64,000 bases of DNA from JAUVKT01 sp964634565 (GTDB lineage Bacteria > Bacteroidota > Bacteroidia > Bacteroidales > VadinHA17), in assembly GCA_964634565.1 (NCBI GenBank), contig CAZWLP010000003.1, forward strand, positions 25,211 through 89,210. Reading direction: 5' to 3'. Shown here piece by piece: positions 51,490-60,692 of the stretch. The position numbers and the translations under genes were made by a program. The notes beneath the pieces are model-generated. The model did no database searches, was not told the DNA's origin, and saw only the letters and a program-made list of their open reading frames with translations. The stretch's first letter is position 1, and each line of letters starts with the position of its first letter.

Positions 51490-52065
51490 CTATCTTTTAA
51501 TTGCCGAGCATGCAATATGGTAGTCGCCGGCAGGCGATATCTTTGCCATTGTGAACCCGGAGTCCATAACCATTTTCATAATTTCGTCGTGGTGCAGCCT
51601 GTGTTCAACAGGGGGGCCCAGGGGCATTTCCCTTTTTTCCCATTCAATAATAGCAAGCTTGCCTCCTGATTTAAGTACTCTTTTGGCCTCAGAAAGCATT
51701 GCCATTATATCGTCTGCCTCGTGCAGCACATTGGCAAGGAGGGCAAAGGTGCCCAGGGAATCTTTTAGAGGCAGTGCAATATTATCAGTTAACATCAGCT
51801 CAATGTTATGACCCCTGCCATTAATTTTATTTTTTACTTCGTTTAGCATCTCCTCTGAGATGTCAAGTCCTATTACCCTTCCTGAGGGTCCGGTAATTTC
51901 AGATGCAGGTAAGGTGAAGTATCCCGTACCACATCCTATATCAATCATGATATCATCCTCTTTTAAACACATTACTTTAAGTGTTTTAAAGGGAGGCAGG
52001 ATTTTATATCTTTCCGGTGATTCAAGCAAAGACTTGTGAGCCGGGTTAAATACCCTGTTTTCCAT
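51490..52065 (-). CDS. Class I SAM-dependent methyltransferase
   Basis: A 191-residue protein with the SAM-binding motif MIDIGCGTGYFTLPASEI (about 37-54), the second acidic strand VIGLDISEEML and GGKLAIIEWEKRE. It resembles UbiE/MenG-like small methyltransferases. The substrate is not identifiable. It stands alone between the lipoprotein pair and the KamA-family gene, which is divergent. Confidence 0.85.
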   Translation of the reverse strand: MENRVFNPAHKSLLESPERYKILPPFKTLKVMCLKEDDIMIDIGCGTGYFTLPASEITGPSGRVIGLDISEEMLNEVKNKINGRGHNIELMLTDNIALPLKDSLGTFALLANVLHEADDIMAMLSEAKRVLKSGGKLAIIEWEKREMPLGPPVEHRLHHDEIMKMVMDSGFTMAKISPAGDYHIACSAIKR

Positions 52066-52302
52066 ATCAAAATCTGATTAAGTTAAACCTAAATGTTTAT
52101 TTCCCTGGTGAAATATAAACCCCCGGGGTGCCGGCTTTGTTCAAATTATATTAATTGCCGGCCGATAAAGACGGTTCTGAGCCTTTGAAATATAGCTTTT
52201 CTGAAAGGCTTATCTTTTACCAGCACTTTAGTTACCCCGCTTCATTTTAGTCTGTTTTGGCAGTTTTTTGTAACTTGGAGTTAATCCCCAAAATTAGTAA
52301 GC

Positions 52303-54456
52303 ATGAAAAATATTGAGAAGCTTGATAAAATTGCTATTAATGTTAAGTCGCATCACCTGCTGAAAGAATTACTTAAGGAGAATCCTGTGCTGGAAGAAAT
52401 AATGCGTAATGCCCGTAACGAAACCGAAGCTCTTATTGGCGTAAAGCACTGGATCCTGGATTTGCTTAGTAAAAGAGAGGATGCTTATAAATTTTATAAA
52501 GGAGAAGCAAGCGGAAGAGAAGCATTTGAAAAGCTTAAGTGGGAAGACTATGCAGCCATAAGATTACTCGATTATATCGATAATGCCGGTCATACATATG
52601 AAGACCTTAACCTGAGGGGGGAGATTGCTGTTTCGAATCCTGTAAAGATGATCTGGCTTGCAGTAACACACGGCACAGGAGGGGCAAAACCCGCATTTTT
52701 CGAAGATATGCTATACCTGTTCAGGCAGTTATCAGGCACATATACTGCCACCATACCATCAGAAAAAGAGGTAAGAAACTGGATGGAGAGATTTCCCTCC
52801 GGTATTGATCCCAGAATAGAAAAACTTCGCGAAGAGAACAGGGAGAGAATAATAAATATTTTTATCGACAAAATTGACTCCGGGGAAATAGCAGATAAAA
52901 AGTATAAGTTCAGGGAGGGCGATTCGAGGGAGCAGAAGTATATGACTATGCTTGAATGGTGGAAAGAGCACCTGTTTCACCTTCGTTTTGCAGTAAGGTC
53001 GCCTGATCTGGTAAACGAGTTGCTTGGCAACTCTCTCGATCCCGACACTATGAGGATATTTTACTCTGCAGAGAAGCAGGGTATCCCATTCTTTATTAAT
53101 CCTTATTATCTTTCTTTATTACATGTAAGAGTGCCCTATTTTGCTATAGGTGCCGACCTTGCTATAAGATATTATGTGCTTTACAGTCAGCAGCTGGTAA
53201 ATGAATTTGGTCATATAGTGGCATGGGAAAAGGAAGATAAGGTTGAGCCGGGCAAGCCCAATGCGGCGGGATGGCTTCTGCCAACACATAATAATGTTCA
53301 TCGTCGTTATCCTGAAGTTGCCATCCTTATTCCGGATACCATGGGGCGTGCCTGTGGCGGATTATGTGCCTCATGCCAGAGAATGTACGACTTTCAGAGT
53401 GGCTACCTGAATTTTAATCTTGATAAGCTTAAACCTGGTGATACATGGAACGATAAGCTTAAAGTTATAATGGAATATTTTGAAAAAGATAGTCAGCTCA
53501 GGGATATTCTTATTACCGGTGGTGATGCCTTAATGAGTACCGATTCTTCTCTGAAGAGGATACTGGATGAGGTTTACGAGATGGCCCTTAGAAAAAAGAA
53601 GGCTAATAAGGTAAGGGGAGCAAAGGAGAAATATGCAGAAATGTTAAGAGTCAGGCTTGGGTCAAGATTGCCTGCTTACCTGCCCCAGAGAATAACCGAC
53701 AGTTTAATCACCGTTTTAAAGGAGTTTAAGGAAAAGGCATCTGGAATAGGGGTACAGCAGTTCCTTATCCAGACTCACTTTGAGTCGCCAATGGAAATTA
53801 CGCCCGAAGCCAGGGAGGCCGTACAAAAACTTATATCGGCCGGATGGACAGTCACTAATCAGCTGGTGTTTTCATCTGCAGCAAGCCGAAGAGGGCATAC
53901 AGCAAAATTGCGCAAGGTTCTCAACGATATCGGCATCCTGACATATTATACATTTACTGTCAAAGGCTATATGGAGAATAATTTTAATTTTGCTACAAAT
54001 GCAAGGGCAGTCCAGGAGCAGATAGAGGAGAAAACCCTTGGCAATATACCAGAGAAATACTATAAAAGGATAAAGACTTTCCCTCTCGAGGCTGAGAAAA
54101 TGATTGAAAATATATCTGATCTCAGAAAGGAGGCAAAGATACCCTTCCTGTCGACAGACAGAAACGTATTAAACCTTCCCGGTGTGGGAAAGAGTCTTAC
54201 CTACAGGGTTGTCGGCATAACAAGATATGGCAGGCGTATACTGGAGTTTGACCATGATGCAAACCGTGTGCACAGCCCGATAATTCATAAAATGGGTAAG
54301 GTAATTATTATAGAATCAAAGTCAATTGGCGAATATCTGACCCAGCTCGAAGAAATGGGTGAAAACCGTAAAGATTATGAAAGCATATGGGGCTATTCTC
54401 TGGGTGAAACAGAACCTCGTATGCCTATTTATGAGTATCCTGACTACGATTTTAAG
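52303..54456 (+). CDS. KamA-family radical SAM aminomutase-like protein (3' end in assembly gap)
   Basis: The frame is open for 718 residues until the N run and has no stop before it, so the C-terminus is missing. The radical SAM cluster motif CxxxCxxC is at Cys351, Cys355 and Cys358 (ACGGLCASCQR). GGDALMS follows, and the PLP-binding Lys is probably Lys630 in LPGVGKS, the counterpart of GGGGK in lysine 2,3-aminomutase. Known KamA is about 416 residues; here about 300 extra N-terminal residues precede the barrel, as in the large KamA-like proteins of Bacteroidota. Substrate uncertain: lysine or another amino acid. Confidence 0.85.
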
Positions 54457-54556
54457 NNNNNNNNNNNNNNNNNNNNNNNNNNNNNNNNNNNNNNNNNNNN
54501 NNNNNNNNNNNNNNNNNNNNNNNNNNNNNNNNNNNNNNNNNNNNNNNNNNNNNNNN
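54457..54556. other. Assembly gap, 100 N, true gap of unknown size
   Basis: Unlike the other two gaps, the flanks share no visible repeat. It removes the 3' end of both convergent genes (KamA-like and rlmN). The missing DNA holds at least both C-termini. Confidence 0.9.
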
Positions 54557-55545
54557 CCGCATGCTGCATATATATCTTCTCCTCTTGAGGCTCTTATAGT
54601 AGTTGTAATGCCTTTTTGTGTAAGCTTATCCCTGAACTTTATAATTGTTTCATCATCACTGCTGAGAAGAGGAGAGTCGGGGATGGGATGAAAGCGGATC
54701 AGGTTGATCCTGCATTTTAGTCCGTCCAGGCTTCTTGCAAGTTCTTTAATATGCCTGTCGGTATCATTAATACCCTTAAACATTATATATTCAAATGAGA
54801 TCCTGCGCTGTCCACCCCATTCAAAACTTTTTATTTCTTTAATCACATCGGCCAGAGGATAAACCGATTCTATCGGCATAAGTGATTTTCTTTCGTCATC
54901 GAAAGGAGTATGCATGCTTACTGCAAGATGAGCTTCTGATGAGGAGAGGAAGTTCTTCATTGCGGGGATAATACCTATAGTAGATACCGTAATTCTGCGT
55001 GGCGACATGGCATAACCCCAGTCTGAGCTTAATATCTCTATCGACTTCAGTACATTATCGATATTATCAAAGGGCTCGCCCATCCCCATATATACTATAT
55101 TGGTGAGACTGTCCCTCTCGGGCAGGCTTGCTACCTGGTTAAGAATATCTCCTGGTGAAAGCTGACCCTGAAATCCCTGCTTACCCGTCATACAAAAGAG
55201 ACAGCCCATTTTGCAGCCCACCTGGGAAGATATACAAAGAGTAGCTCTTTCTTTTTCCGGGATATAGGCTGCTTCAACTGATTTATGACGGCCGACAGGA
55301 AAAAGGTATTTTTTTGTTCCGTCAATTGAAACCTGTACCTTACTGTGATCTGTACGACCAACCTCATAATCAGCAGCGAGTTTTTCCCTTGCCTTTAACG
55401 AAAGGTTGGTCATCTCATCAATGGAGGTAATATGTTTCTTATAGAGCCAGTCGGCTATCTGGCGTGCCGTAAATCCAGGCATTCCGAGTGATCCGGTAAT
55501 GTCTATCAGTTCGTTTAAAGTCTTTCCGAATAATTTTTCTTTCAT
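54557..55545 (-). CDS. rlmN: 23S rRNA (adenine2503-C2)-methyltransferase, 3' end in gap
   Basis: About 330 residues are visible from the ATG at 55545, ending in the conserved RGEDIYAAC where the gap begins; that Cys is the C-terminal catalytic one. The radical SAM motif is GCKMGCLFCMTG, and VYMGMGEPFDN is also diagnostic. RlmN methylates A2503 of 23S rRNA and A37 of some tRNAs. It begins one base after the flavin-reductase stop, so the two form an operon. Confidence 0.95.
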
Positions 55546-55546
55546 A

Positions 55547-56206
55547 TTAAAAGTATATCTCCGATTCAATCATATTGTATGGGATACCTCTGGAAATAAG
55601 TATATCCCGGGCTTCAACCACCATTTCAGCCCCGCCACAAAGATAATATCTGTAGTCTGCAGGGAGATTATCAGTATTGAGTAAAAAGGAGGTAAGCCTG
55701 CCACTGAAATATCCCTGCTTATTCATTGTAGAACTGCACCTTATATAGTTCTGGCCGAGAGCTTCAGATAATTCATCGCTAAAGTAGAACGAATCCTCGC
55801 CTCTTCCTCCATGGATAAGAAAACCACTGTAATCGGACAAGGACCTGAGCATAGAAATAAAAGGAGCAATACCTGTTCCGTTTGCTATCCAGAATGCTTT
55901 TTGGGGTTGGACCGTAAATCTCCCGTAGGGATTTGAAGTGAAAATATGGTCGCCCGGCTTTAATGCCGACAGTCGCCCGGTTATTTTACCCCCGGGTACA
56001 ATGTTATACAAAACACTTATTACATTTTCTCCTGTTCCGCTACATATGCTATATAATCTGGGTTCGCGATCATTGCTGTCGAGGGTAAGTGCAATAATCT
56101 GGCCAGGAATAAAATCATATTGTCGTTTAAAAGACAATAAAAAGACCCCCGGTGCAATCTCCCTGTTTTCTGTTATGCCGTTTTTATTTAGCCTGCTATT
56201 ACTCAC
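55547..56206 (-). CDS. Ferredoxin-NADP reductase-like flavoprotein
   Basis: A 219-residue protein with the FAD motif PRLYSICS (R-x-Y-S), the NAD(P) motif ANGTGIAPFISML and the C-terminal YYLCGGAEMVVE. This is the minimal two-domain FNR layout without a ferredoxin domain. It shuttles electrons between NAD(P)H and a one-electron carrier. The direct coupling to rlmN, a radical SAM enzyme that needs a reductant, suggests, but does not prove, that it helps reduce it. Confidence 0.85.
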   Translation of the reverse strand: MSNSRLNKNGITENREIAPGVFLLSFKRQYDFIPGQIIALTLDSNDREPRLYSICSGTGENVISVLYNIVPGGKITGRLSALKPGDHIFTSNPYGRFTVQPQKAFWIANGTGIAPFISMLRSLSDYSGFLIHGGRGEDSFYFSDELSEALGQNYIRCSSTMNKQGYFSGRLTSFLLNTDNLPADYRYYLCGGAEMVVEARDILISRGIPYNMIESEIYF

Positions 56207-56366
56207 CTTATTAATAATATTAATGCGACAATATTTTTTGGATTATAAGTTTAACAAGGTCGGCGGGATAAAGTTAATTCAAATCTTTATATAAATATTT
56301 CTGAAAATATGTTATTGGATTTATAAAAACTGTATTTTTAGAATTCCTTCTACCTAAAAAGTAAAT

Positions 56367-57347
56367 ATGAAAGTGCTGCTTACTGGTTCTGACGGCGTGC
56401 TCGGTAATAATCTGGTGCGAAAACTTATTGAACATAATTATGCCGTCAGGGTCCTGATTCAGACTGGCAAAACAGCACCATTGCTGGATGGTCTGAATAT
56501 AGAAAAGGAATATGGAGACATTCTTGTAAAGGATGATTTAAAAAGGGCTGTTCTGGGTTGTGATGTAATTATTCATGCTGCCGCTATGACAGATACATGG
56601 CCCTGCCGGCATGAATCATACTGGAAAGTGAATGTTGACGGAACAATTAATATGATAGAGGCCTCAAGGGAGGCAGGGATAAAGAGATTTCTCCATATCG
56701 GAACTGCCAATTCGTTTGGACCGGGAAACAAACAAAATCCCGGAACCGAGCTTTCCGGGTATAGTGCCGGTAAATATGGTGTAGACTATATTAGTTCGAA
56801 GTATGAAGCTCATAAGATTGTTCTGGCCGAAGTTGAGAAGGGTTTTGATGCTGTTATTCTGAATCCTACTTTTATGATTGGACCCTATGATGCCAAACCC
56901 AGTTCCGGCGCAATGATACTTGCTGTTAACAGCGGCAAGGTTCCCGGCTATCCTGCGGGAGGGCGAAATTTTGTTTATGTAAAGGATGTTGCCCAGGCAA
57001 TAGTAAATGCTATTGAGCTTGGCAAAACAGGCGAGTCGTATATACTTGGGAATGAAAATCTTAATTATAAAGAAATCTTTACCAAGATGGCCGATACGCT
57101 GGGTGTAAAAGCACCCCGGAGAGCCCTGCCACGCTTTGCCACACTGTCGTATGGAGCCTTTATGAGTTTCGCCGCAACAATTTTCAGATTTTCTCCAAAA
57201 GTCAGCTACCCCCTGGCGCTTATTTCAACAGAAGAACATTTCTATGATGCGTCGAAGGCCAGGACTGAACTTAATATGCCACAGACTCCTATAGAAACAG
57301 CTCTTGATGATGCTGTGTCCTGGTTCAGGCAAAACGGATATCTATAG
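56367..57347 (+). CDS. NAD-dependent epimerase/dihydroflavonol-reductase-like protein
   Basis: A 326-residue extended short-chain dehydrogenase. It has the nucleotide motif LLTGSDGVLGNN at the N-terminus, and a catalytic Tyr/Lys pair probably in DYISSKYEAHKIV, after the FLHIGTANSFG strand. FMIGPYD is the family's substrate-side motif. Substrate unknown: sugar nucleotide, steroid or flavonoid-like alcohol are all seen in relatives. It is monocistronic, and a heptamer array begins 2 bases after its stop. Confidence 0.82.
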   Translation: MKVLLTGSDGVLGNNLVRKLIEHNYAVRVLIQTGKTAPLLDGLNIEKEYGDILVKDDLKRAVLGCDVIIHAAAMTDTWPCRHESYWKVNVDGTINMIEASREAGIKRFLHIGTANSFGPGNKQNPGTELSGYSAGKYGVDYISSKYEAHKIVLAEVEKGFDAVILNPTFMIGPYDAKPSSGAMILAVNSGKVPGYPAGGRNFVYVKDVAQAIVNAIELGKTGESYILGNENLNYKEIFTKMADTLGVKAPRRALPRFATLSYGAFMSFAATIFRFSPKVSYPLALISTEEHFYDASKARTELNMPQTPIETALDDAVSWFRQNGYL

Positions 57348-57348
57348 A

Positions 57349-57376
57349 GACTAAAGGCCCAGGGCATAAGGCCTGA
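57349..57376 (-). repeat. Degenerate heptanucleotide repeat array, copy 6
   Basis: The plus strand reads GACTAAA, GGCCCAG, GGCATAA, GGCCTGA in 7-base register. Reversed, it gives TCAGGCC, TTATGCC, CTGGGCC, TTTAGTC, the same unit type as the 14-18 kb copies. It directly follows the epimerase gene's stop. Confidence 0.6.
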
Positions 57377-57494
57377 GGTGTCTCCTTTCGCTCCTAAGGC
57401 AGAGACTTGTCGCATAATACCCCGTTCGGGGGAAACAGTAAATCAAAAATTTTGTTGTTATAAAAAAAGATTTGCATACTATATTTAAAACCCT

Positions 57495-57502
57495 TATCTT
57501 TA
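57495..57502 (+). promoter_or_regulatory. Probable promoter of the PerR-like/peroxiredoxin pair
   Basis: TATCTTTA (one mismatch to TAnnTTTG) with a TTTG 20 bases upstream (57471-57474), close to the expected 19-base spacing. It ends 31 bases before the ATG of the Fur-family gene. Confidence 0.45.
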
Positions 57503-57533
57503 CGGAGTCTTAAATAGGAATGAATCATTATTA

Positions 57534-57956
57534 ATGGAGAGTTATTCAGAATATATCAGAAATCGTCTGATTTCAAAGAGTTTAAAGGTTACACCTCAAA
57601 GGCTTGTGGTCTTTGAATGTCTCTTAAGATTAAAGAGTCATCCTACCGCCGATGAAATTACGACATATATTAGAGCTGAAAATCCGAATATATCAAAGGG
57701 GACAATATATAATATTCTGGATACACTTGTTGAGAGTGGTCTTATTGTAAGGGTTAAGACAGATAAAGACAAGATGAGGTATGATGCTGTTCTGGAAAAG
57801 CACCATCATGTGTACGATACTAACTCCGACAGGATAGTCGATTTTTATGATAAGGAGCTGGATAAACTGATAGAGGATTATCTGAAAAAAAGACAGATTC
57901 CGCAATTTGATATTCAGGATTTCAGACTACAGATTTTAGGTAAGTATAAAGATTAG
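57534..57956 (+). CDS. Fur-family regulator, PerR-like
   Basis: A 140-residue regulator with the winged helix KVTPQRLVVFECLLRLKSHPTADEI and GTIYNILDTLVESGLI, and the metal-binding HHHVYDTNSDRIVDF. It has no paired cysteines for a structural zinc site. Fur-family proteins use iron or manganese as corepressor. The peroxiredoxin gene 36 bases downstream points to a PerR-type peroxide sensor. Confidence 0.88.
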   Translation: MESYSEYIRNRLISKSLKVTPQRLVVFECLLRLKSHPTADEITTYIRAENPNISKGTIYNILDTLVESGLIVRVKTDKDKMRYDAVLEKHHHVYDTNSDRIVDFYDKELDKLIEDYLKKRQIPQFDIQDFRLQILGKYKD

Positions 57957-57992
57957 TTAACATCAATATTAATAATTTATAAATATTATATC

Positions 57993-58706
57993 ATGGAAGA
58001 AAACGTAGAAAAACAAGTATTTTCAATGCCAAGAATTGGCGACAAAGCCCCGGAATTTAAGGCTGTTACAACACAGGGAGATATCAATTTTCCCGCAGAT
58101 TATAAAGGAGAATGGGTTATTCTGTTCAGTCATCCCGCCGACTTTACACCTGTATGTACTTCAGAATTCATGACTTTTGCAAGTATGCAGGATAAATTTG
58201 CTGAAGTTAATACAAAGCTTGTTGGTCTTTCGGTAGATGGATTATACAGCCATATAGCCTGGTTGCGTACCATCAAGGAAAAGATTGAGTATAAGGGGAT
58301 GAAAGATGTAGAAGTTACCTTTCCTCTGATTGAGGATATTACTATGGAGGTTGCCAATAAATATGGCATGATACAGCCGGGTGAAGCAACAACAAAGGCT
58401 GTCAGAGCAGTATTTTTTATTGATCCTGCCGGAGTGATCCGTACAATTATTTATTATCCTCTTAGTCTTGGAAGAAACTTCGATGAGCTTTACAGGGTAG
58501 TTGTTGCCCTTCAGGCTGCAGACGAGTTTGGCGTTGCTATGCCAGCCGACTGGCGTCCGGGTGACGATGTTATTGTTCCCCCTGCAGGTTCTTGCGGTTC
58601 CGCAAAAGACAGGATGGAAAATAAGGGAGATATGAAATGTTACGACTGGTTCTTCTGTACCAAACCTCTCGATGAGAAAAAGGTATGGGATGCAATAAAA
58701 AAGTAG
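57993..58706 (+). CDS. Peroxiredoxin (Prx6/AhpC-like)
   Basis: A 237-residue thiol peroxidase with peroxidatic Cys55 in HPADFTPVCTSEF. A long C-terminal arm carries three more cysteines (GSCGSAKD, KCYDWFFCT), as in archaeal and Bacteroidota Prx6-type enzymes where a resolving Cys lies in the arm. It reduces hydrogen peroxide and organic peroxides in the cytoplasm. It is probably repressed by the upstream PerR-like regulator and ends at a strong terminator. Confidence 0.94.
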   Translation: MEENVEKQVFSMPRIGDKAPEFKAVTTQGDINFPADYKGEWVILFSHPADFTPVCTSEFMTFASMQDKFAEVNTKLVGLSVDGLYSHIAWLRTIKEKIEYKGMKDVEVTFPLIEDITMEVANKYGMIQPGEATTKAVRAVFFIDPAGVIRTIIYYPLSLGRNFDELYRVVVALQAADEFGVAMPADWRPGDDVIVPPAGSCGSAKDRMENKGDMKCYDWFFCTKPLDEKKVWDAIKK

Positions 58707-58763
58707 ATGGGTAGATTAGTAATGGGGTGGATAAGTATTGCCAGACACTCCATTTCTGAAAAT

Positions 58764-58798
58764 AAAACAGGGATGCATTTGTTGCGTCCCTGTTTTTT
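58764..58798 (+). terminator. Rho-independent terminator after peroxiredoxin
   Basis: AAAACAGGGATGC pairs with GCGTCCCTGTTTT (one G-T pair) around a 7-base loop, followed by a T run. It lies about 58 bases after the peroxiredoxin stop. Confidence 0.85.
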
Positions 58799-58860
58799 AT
58801 TGTTACGAAGAGGTGATAAATATAATATCCGGTGCCCTATTCGCCTGCTGTGTTATCTTA

Positions 58861-59475
58861 TCAACGGGTAACCATATTTATAAATATCTCCGATGATCCT
58901 GCCCCGCAGCTGATTATTGACTTCATCCCTGTATCAATGCTTGTTGTTGTATGGACCACCCTGTCTTCCTTTACATGGTAGATATTTCCTGAAGTAGGAT
59001 TTGGCCCGGTTGGAACAAATACGGTGATATAGTCGTTCTGCCTGTCTGTAATAAAACCTGTCATAAGAGTGCCGGAATTAAAAATATCTACCAGCACCAC
59101 TTCTGAAAAGAATGATCTGTTCTTGCCAAAGAATTGCATTACAGTATCGCGGGCCATTTTATATCCCGGAATCTTTAGAAGATATCTTTCTTCGAGTACC
59201 GTATTAAAGAAGCGTCCGATACGTGTCTGTATTACAAGGCCGATAAAGAAGAACAGAGCAAGTATAGCTGCTACTACCATAATGTAAAGAATAATTACCT
59301 GGATCTCTGTCTTTACTTCAATCATGCTCACTATTGGTTCGAGGTATTTTTTAATAATATTAAAGATCCATCTGAAAAAGAAGAAGATCAGAGCTGCAGG
59401 TAAAACAGCAGCCAGTCCACCCAGAAGGGTCGTGCGTAAAAAGTTCTTTAATCTTTGTAAGAATGGGGTTTTCAT
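58861..59475 (-). CDS. DUF502 family membrane protein
   Basis: A 204-residue protein with a Lys- and Arg-rich start and two membrane segments (LLGGLAAVLPAALIFFFFRWIF and VIILYIMVVAAILALFFFIGLV), then a soluble C-terminal half with SGNIYHVKEDRVVHT. It matches DUF502, a widespread family without an established function. It is monocistronic and convergent with the peroxiredoxin. Confidence 0.8.
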   Translation of the reverse strand: MKTPFLQRLKNFLRTTLLGGLAAVLPAALIFFFFRWIFNIIKKYLEPIVSMIEVKTEIQVIILYIMVVAAILALFFFIGLVIQTRIGRFFNTVLEERYLLKIPGYKMARDTVMQFFGKNRSFFSEVVLVDIFNSGTLMTGFITDRQNDYITVFVPTGPNPTSGNIYHVKEDRVVHTTTSIDTGMKSIISCGAGSSEIFINMVTR

Positions 59476-59924
59476 ATTTGTAGTTTTTAAGGATCTGGTT
59501 TATTAGATAAAGTTAGGTAAAAAACTTATAGCTCACCCTTATCTCAGATTTACCGGGGGCCTGATTTCTGTATGATGATATTTTCAGGATTAAACATAAA
59601 TGATTATATTTAACTGTCTGCAAAAACAACCTTCCATCTGATGAAAGACATAACTAATAATTTTAGTAATGCTTGAAGCTTTATTTATTGACAGATTTCT
59701 GTTTGTGTGGCAAAGCAAAGACATGCAGTGTTTGTTAACTATTTATTAGTGGAGCCTGGTACATATTTATGGAAATATAGTTGATGGAGATAGGGGTGAT
59801 TGATTGCAGCTTAGCAACAGCTGTAAATAATAAATACTAAAAGGAATAGCAAAATAATTGACGATATCGTTTGTGAATAGAAAGGCTAATAGCAGGGAGA
59901 GAATGTTAAAATTATTGCATAAAG
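59476..59924. other. 449-base intergenic region, no gene seen
   Basis: Between the divergent DUF502 gene and the REC-LuxR gene. No open frame of note, no tRNA-like fold and no exact TAnnTTTG are seen. A TAACTTTA (one mismatch) lies before the DUF502 gene. A long leader for the regulator gene is possible. Confidence 0.5.
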
Positions 59925-60509
59925 ATGAGGCAGATCAGTGTATTTATCCTGGATGATAACAGGGATGCAGTGTCGAGAATTGAGATTTTGCTTGCCAATA
60001 ATGAAAAAGTAAAAATTTGCGGAAGCGAAACCGATCCGGAAAGAGCTTTACCCCTGATAAGGAGTTTAAGGCCAGACCTTATTTTACTTGATATTGAGAT
60101 GCCCGGTATGGGAGGCTTTGATCTCCTTGAAGAAATCAGGGAAGATGGTTATAATCCTTCTGTAGTTTTTATAAGCGGGTACGAAAAATACGCAATAAAA
60201 GCCATAAAGGAATCGGCCCTTGATTACCTGCTTAAACCTGTTGATAAAAATGAGCTGAACCTTGCAATTCAGAAATATATCGACAGGCTGAACAAGTCCT
60301 CACAGAGCAGCTATAATATTCTTAAGAAGCTTTCTCCCCGGGAACAGGATATTTTCAGACTTTTGCAGTCAGGTAATACAAGTAAGCAGATCGCTCAATT
60401 ACTTAATATCTCCAAAAATACTGTAGACACCCACAGGAGAAATATTCTTAAAAAATTGAATATCTATTCCACAACCCAGATCCATCTAAACTATCCTCCT
60501 GAAAAATAA
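59925..60509 (+). CDS. Response regulator: LytTR-like receiver with LuxR-type helix-turn-helix
   Basis: A 194-residue regulator. The receiver (1-120) looks like those of LytTR regulators (DLILLDIEMPGMGGFDLLE, SGYEKYAIKAIKESALDYLLKP), while the output domain (about 130-190) is a LuxR/GerE helix-turn-helix (LSPREQDIFRLLQSGNTSKQIA, NTVDTHRRNILKKL). No kinase is adjacent. The gene faces the FISUMP lipoprotein gene, which is flanked by two copies of a dyad, a possible binding site. Confidence 0.88.
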   Translation: MRQISVFILDDNRDAVSRIEILLANNEKVKICGSETDPERALPLIRSLRPDLILLDIEMPGMGGFDLLEEIREDGYNPSVVFISGYEKYAIKAIKESALDYLLKPVDKNELNLAIQKYIDRLNKSSQSSYNILKKLSPREQDIFRLLQSGNTSKQIAQLLNISKNTVDTHRRNILKKLNIYSTTQIHLNYPPEK

Positions 60510-60510
60510 A

Positions 60511-60541
60511 AACAGCCACTACCAGGCTGGTAATGGCTGTT
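60511..60541 (+). terminator. Probable terminator after the REC-LuxR gene
   Basis: AACAGCCACTACCA pairs with TGGTAATGGCTGTT (one C-A mismatch) around a 3-base loop, two bases after the stop. The T tract that follows (TCTATTT) is weak. Confidence 0.55.
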
Positions 60542-60672
60542 CTATTTGCCGGTTGGGGGTAAGAAAGCCTGATCGTAGAAGATCAGTCTCACCCTACATG
60601 CTAAGGGATATTTAGCGGTTAGAACTAATTCCTTAAGCCGAGGCAATATAAAATAGTAATTTGTTAGCTCAA

Positions 60673-60690
60673 ATACTCATATGTGAGTAT
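60673..60690. promoter_or_regulatory. Dyad copy 1: ATACTCA-N4-TGAGTAT
   Basis: A perfect 7-bp inverted repeat with a 4-base spacer, 2 bases past the stop codon of the FISUMP lipoprotein gene. Its exact twin lies upstream of the same gene at 61341-61358. Confidence 0.55.
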
Positions 60691-60692
60691 AA

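Noticed and set aside
59476..59924. Possible tRNA or small RNA in the long gap before the REC-LuxR gene
   Set aside because: No cloverleaf, no terminator-promoter pair and no strong fold could be found by eye.
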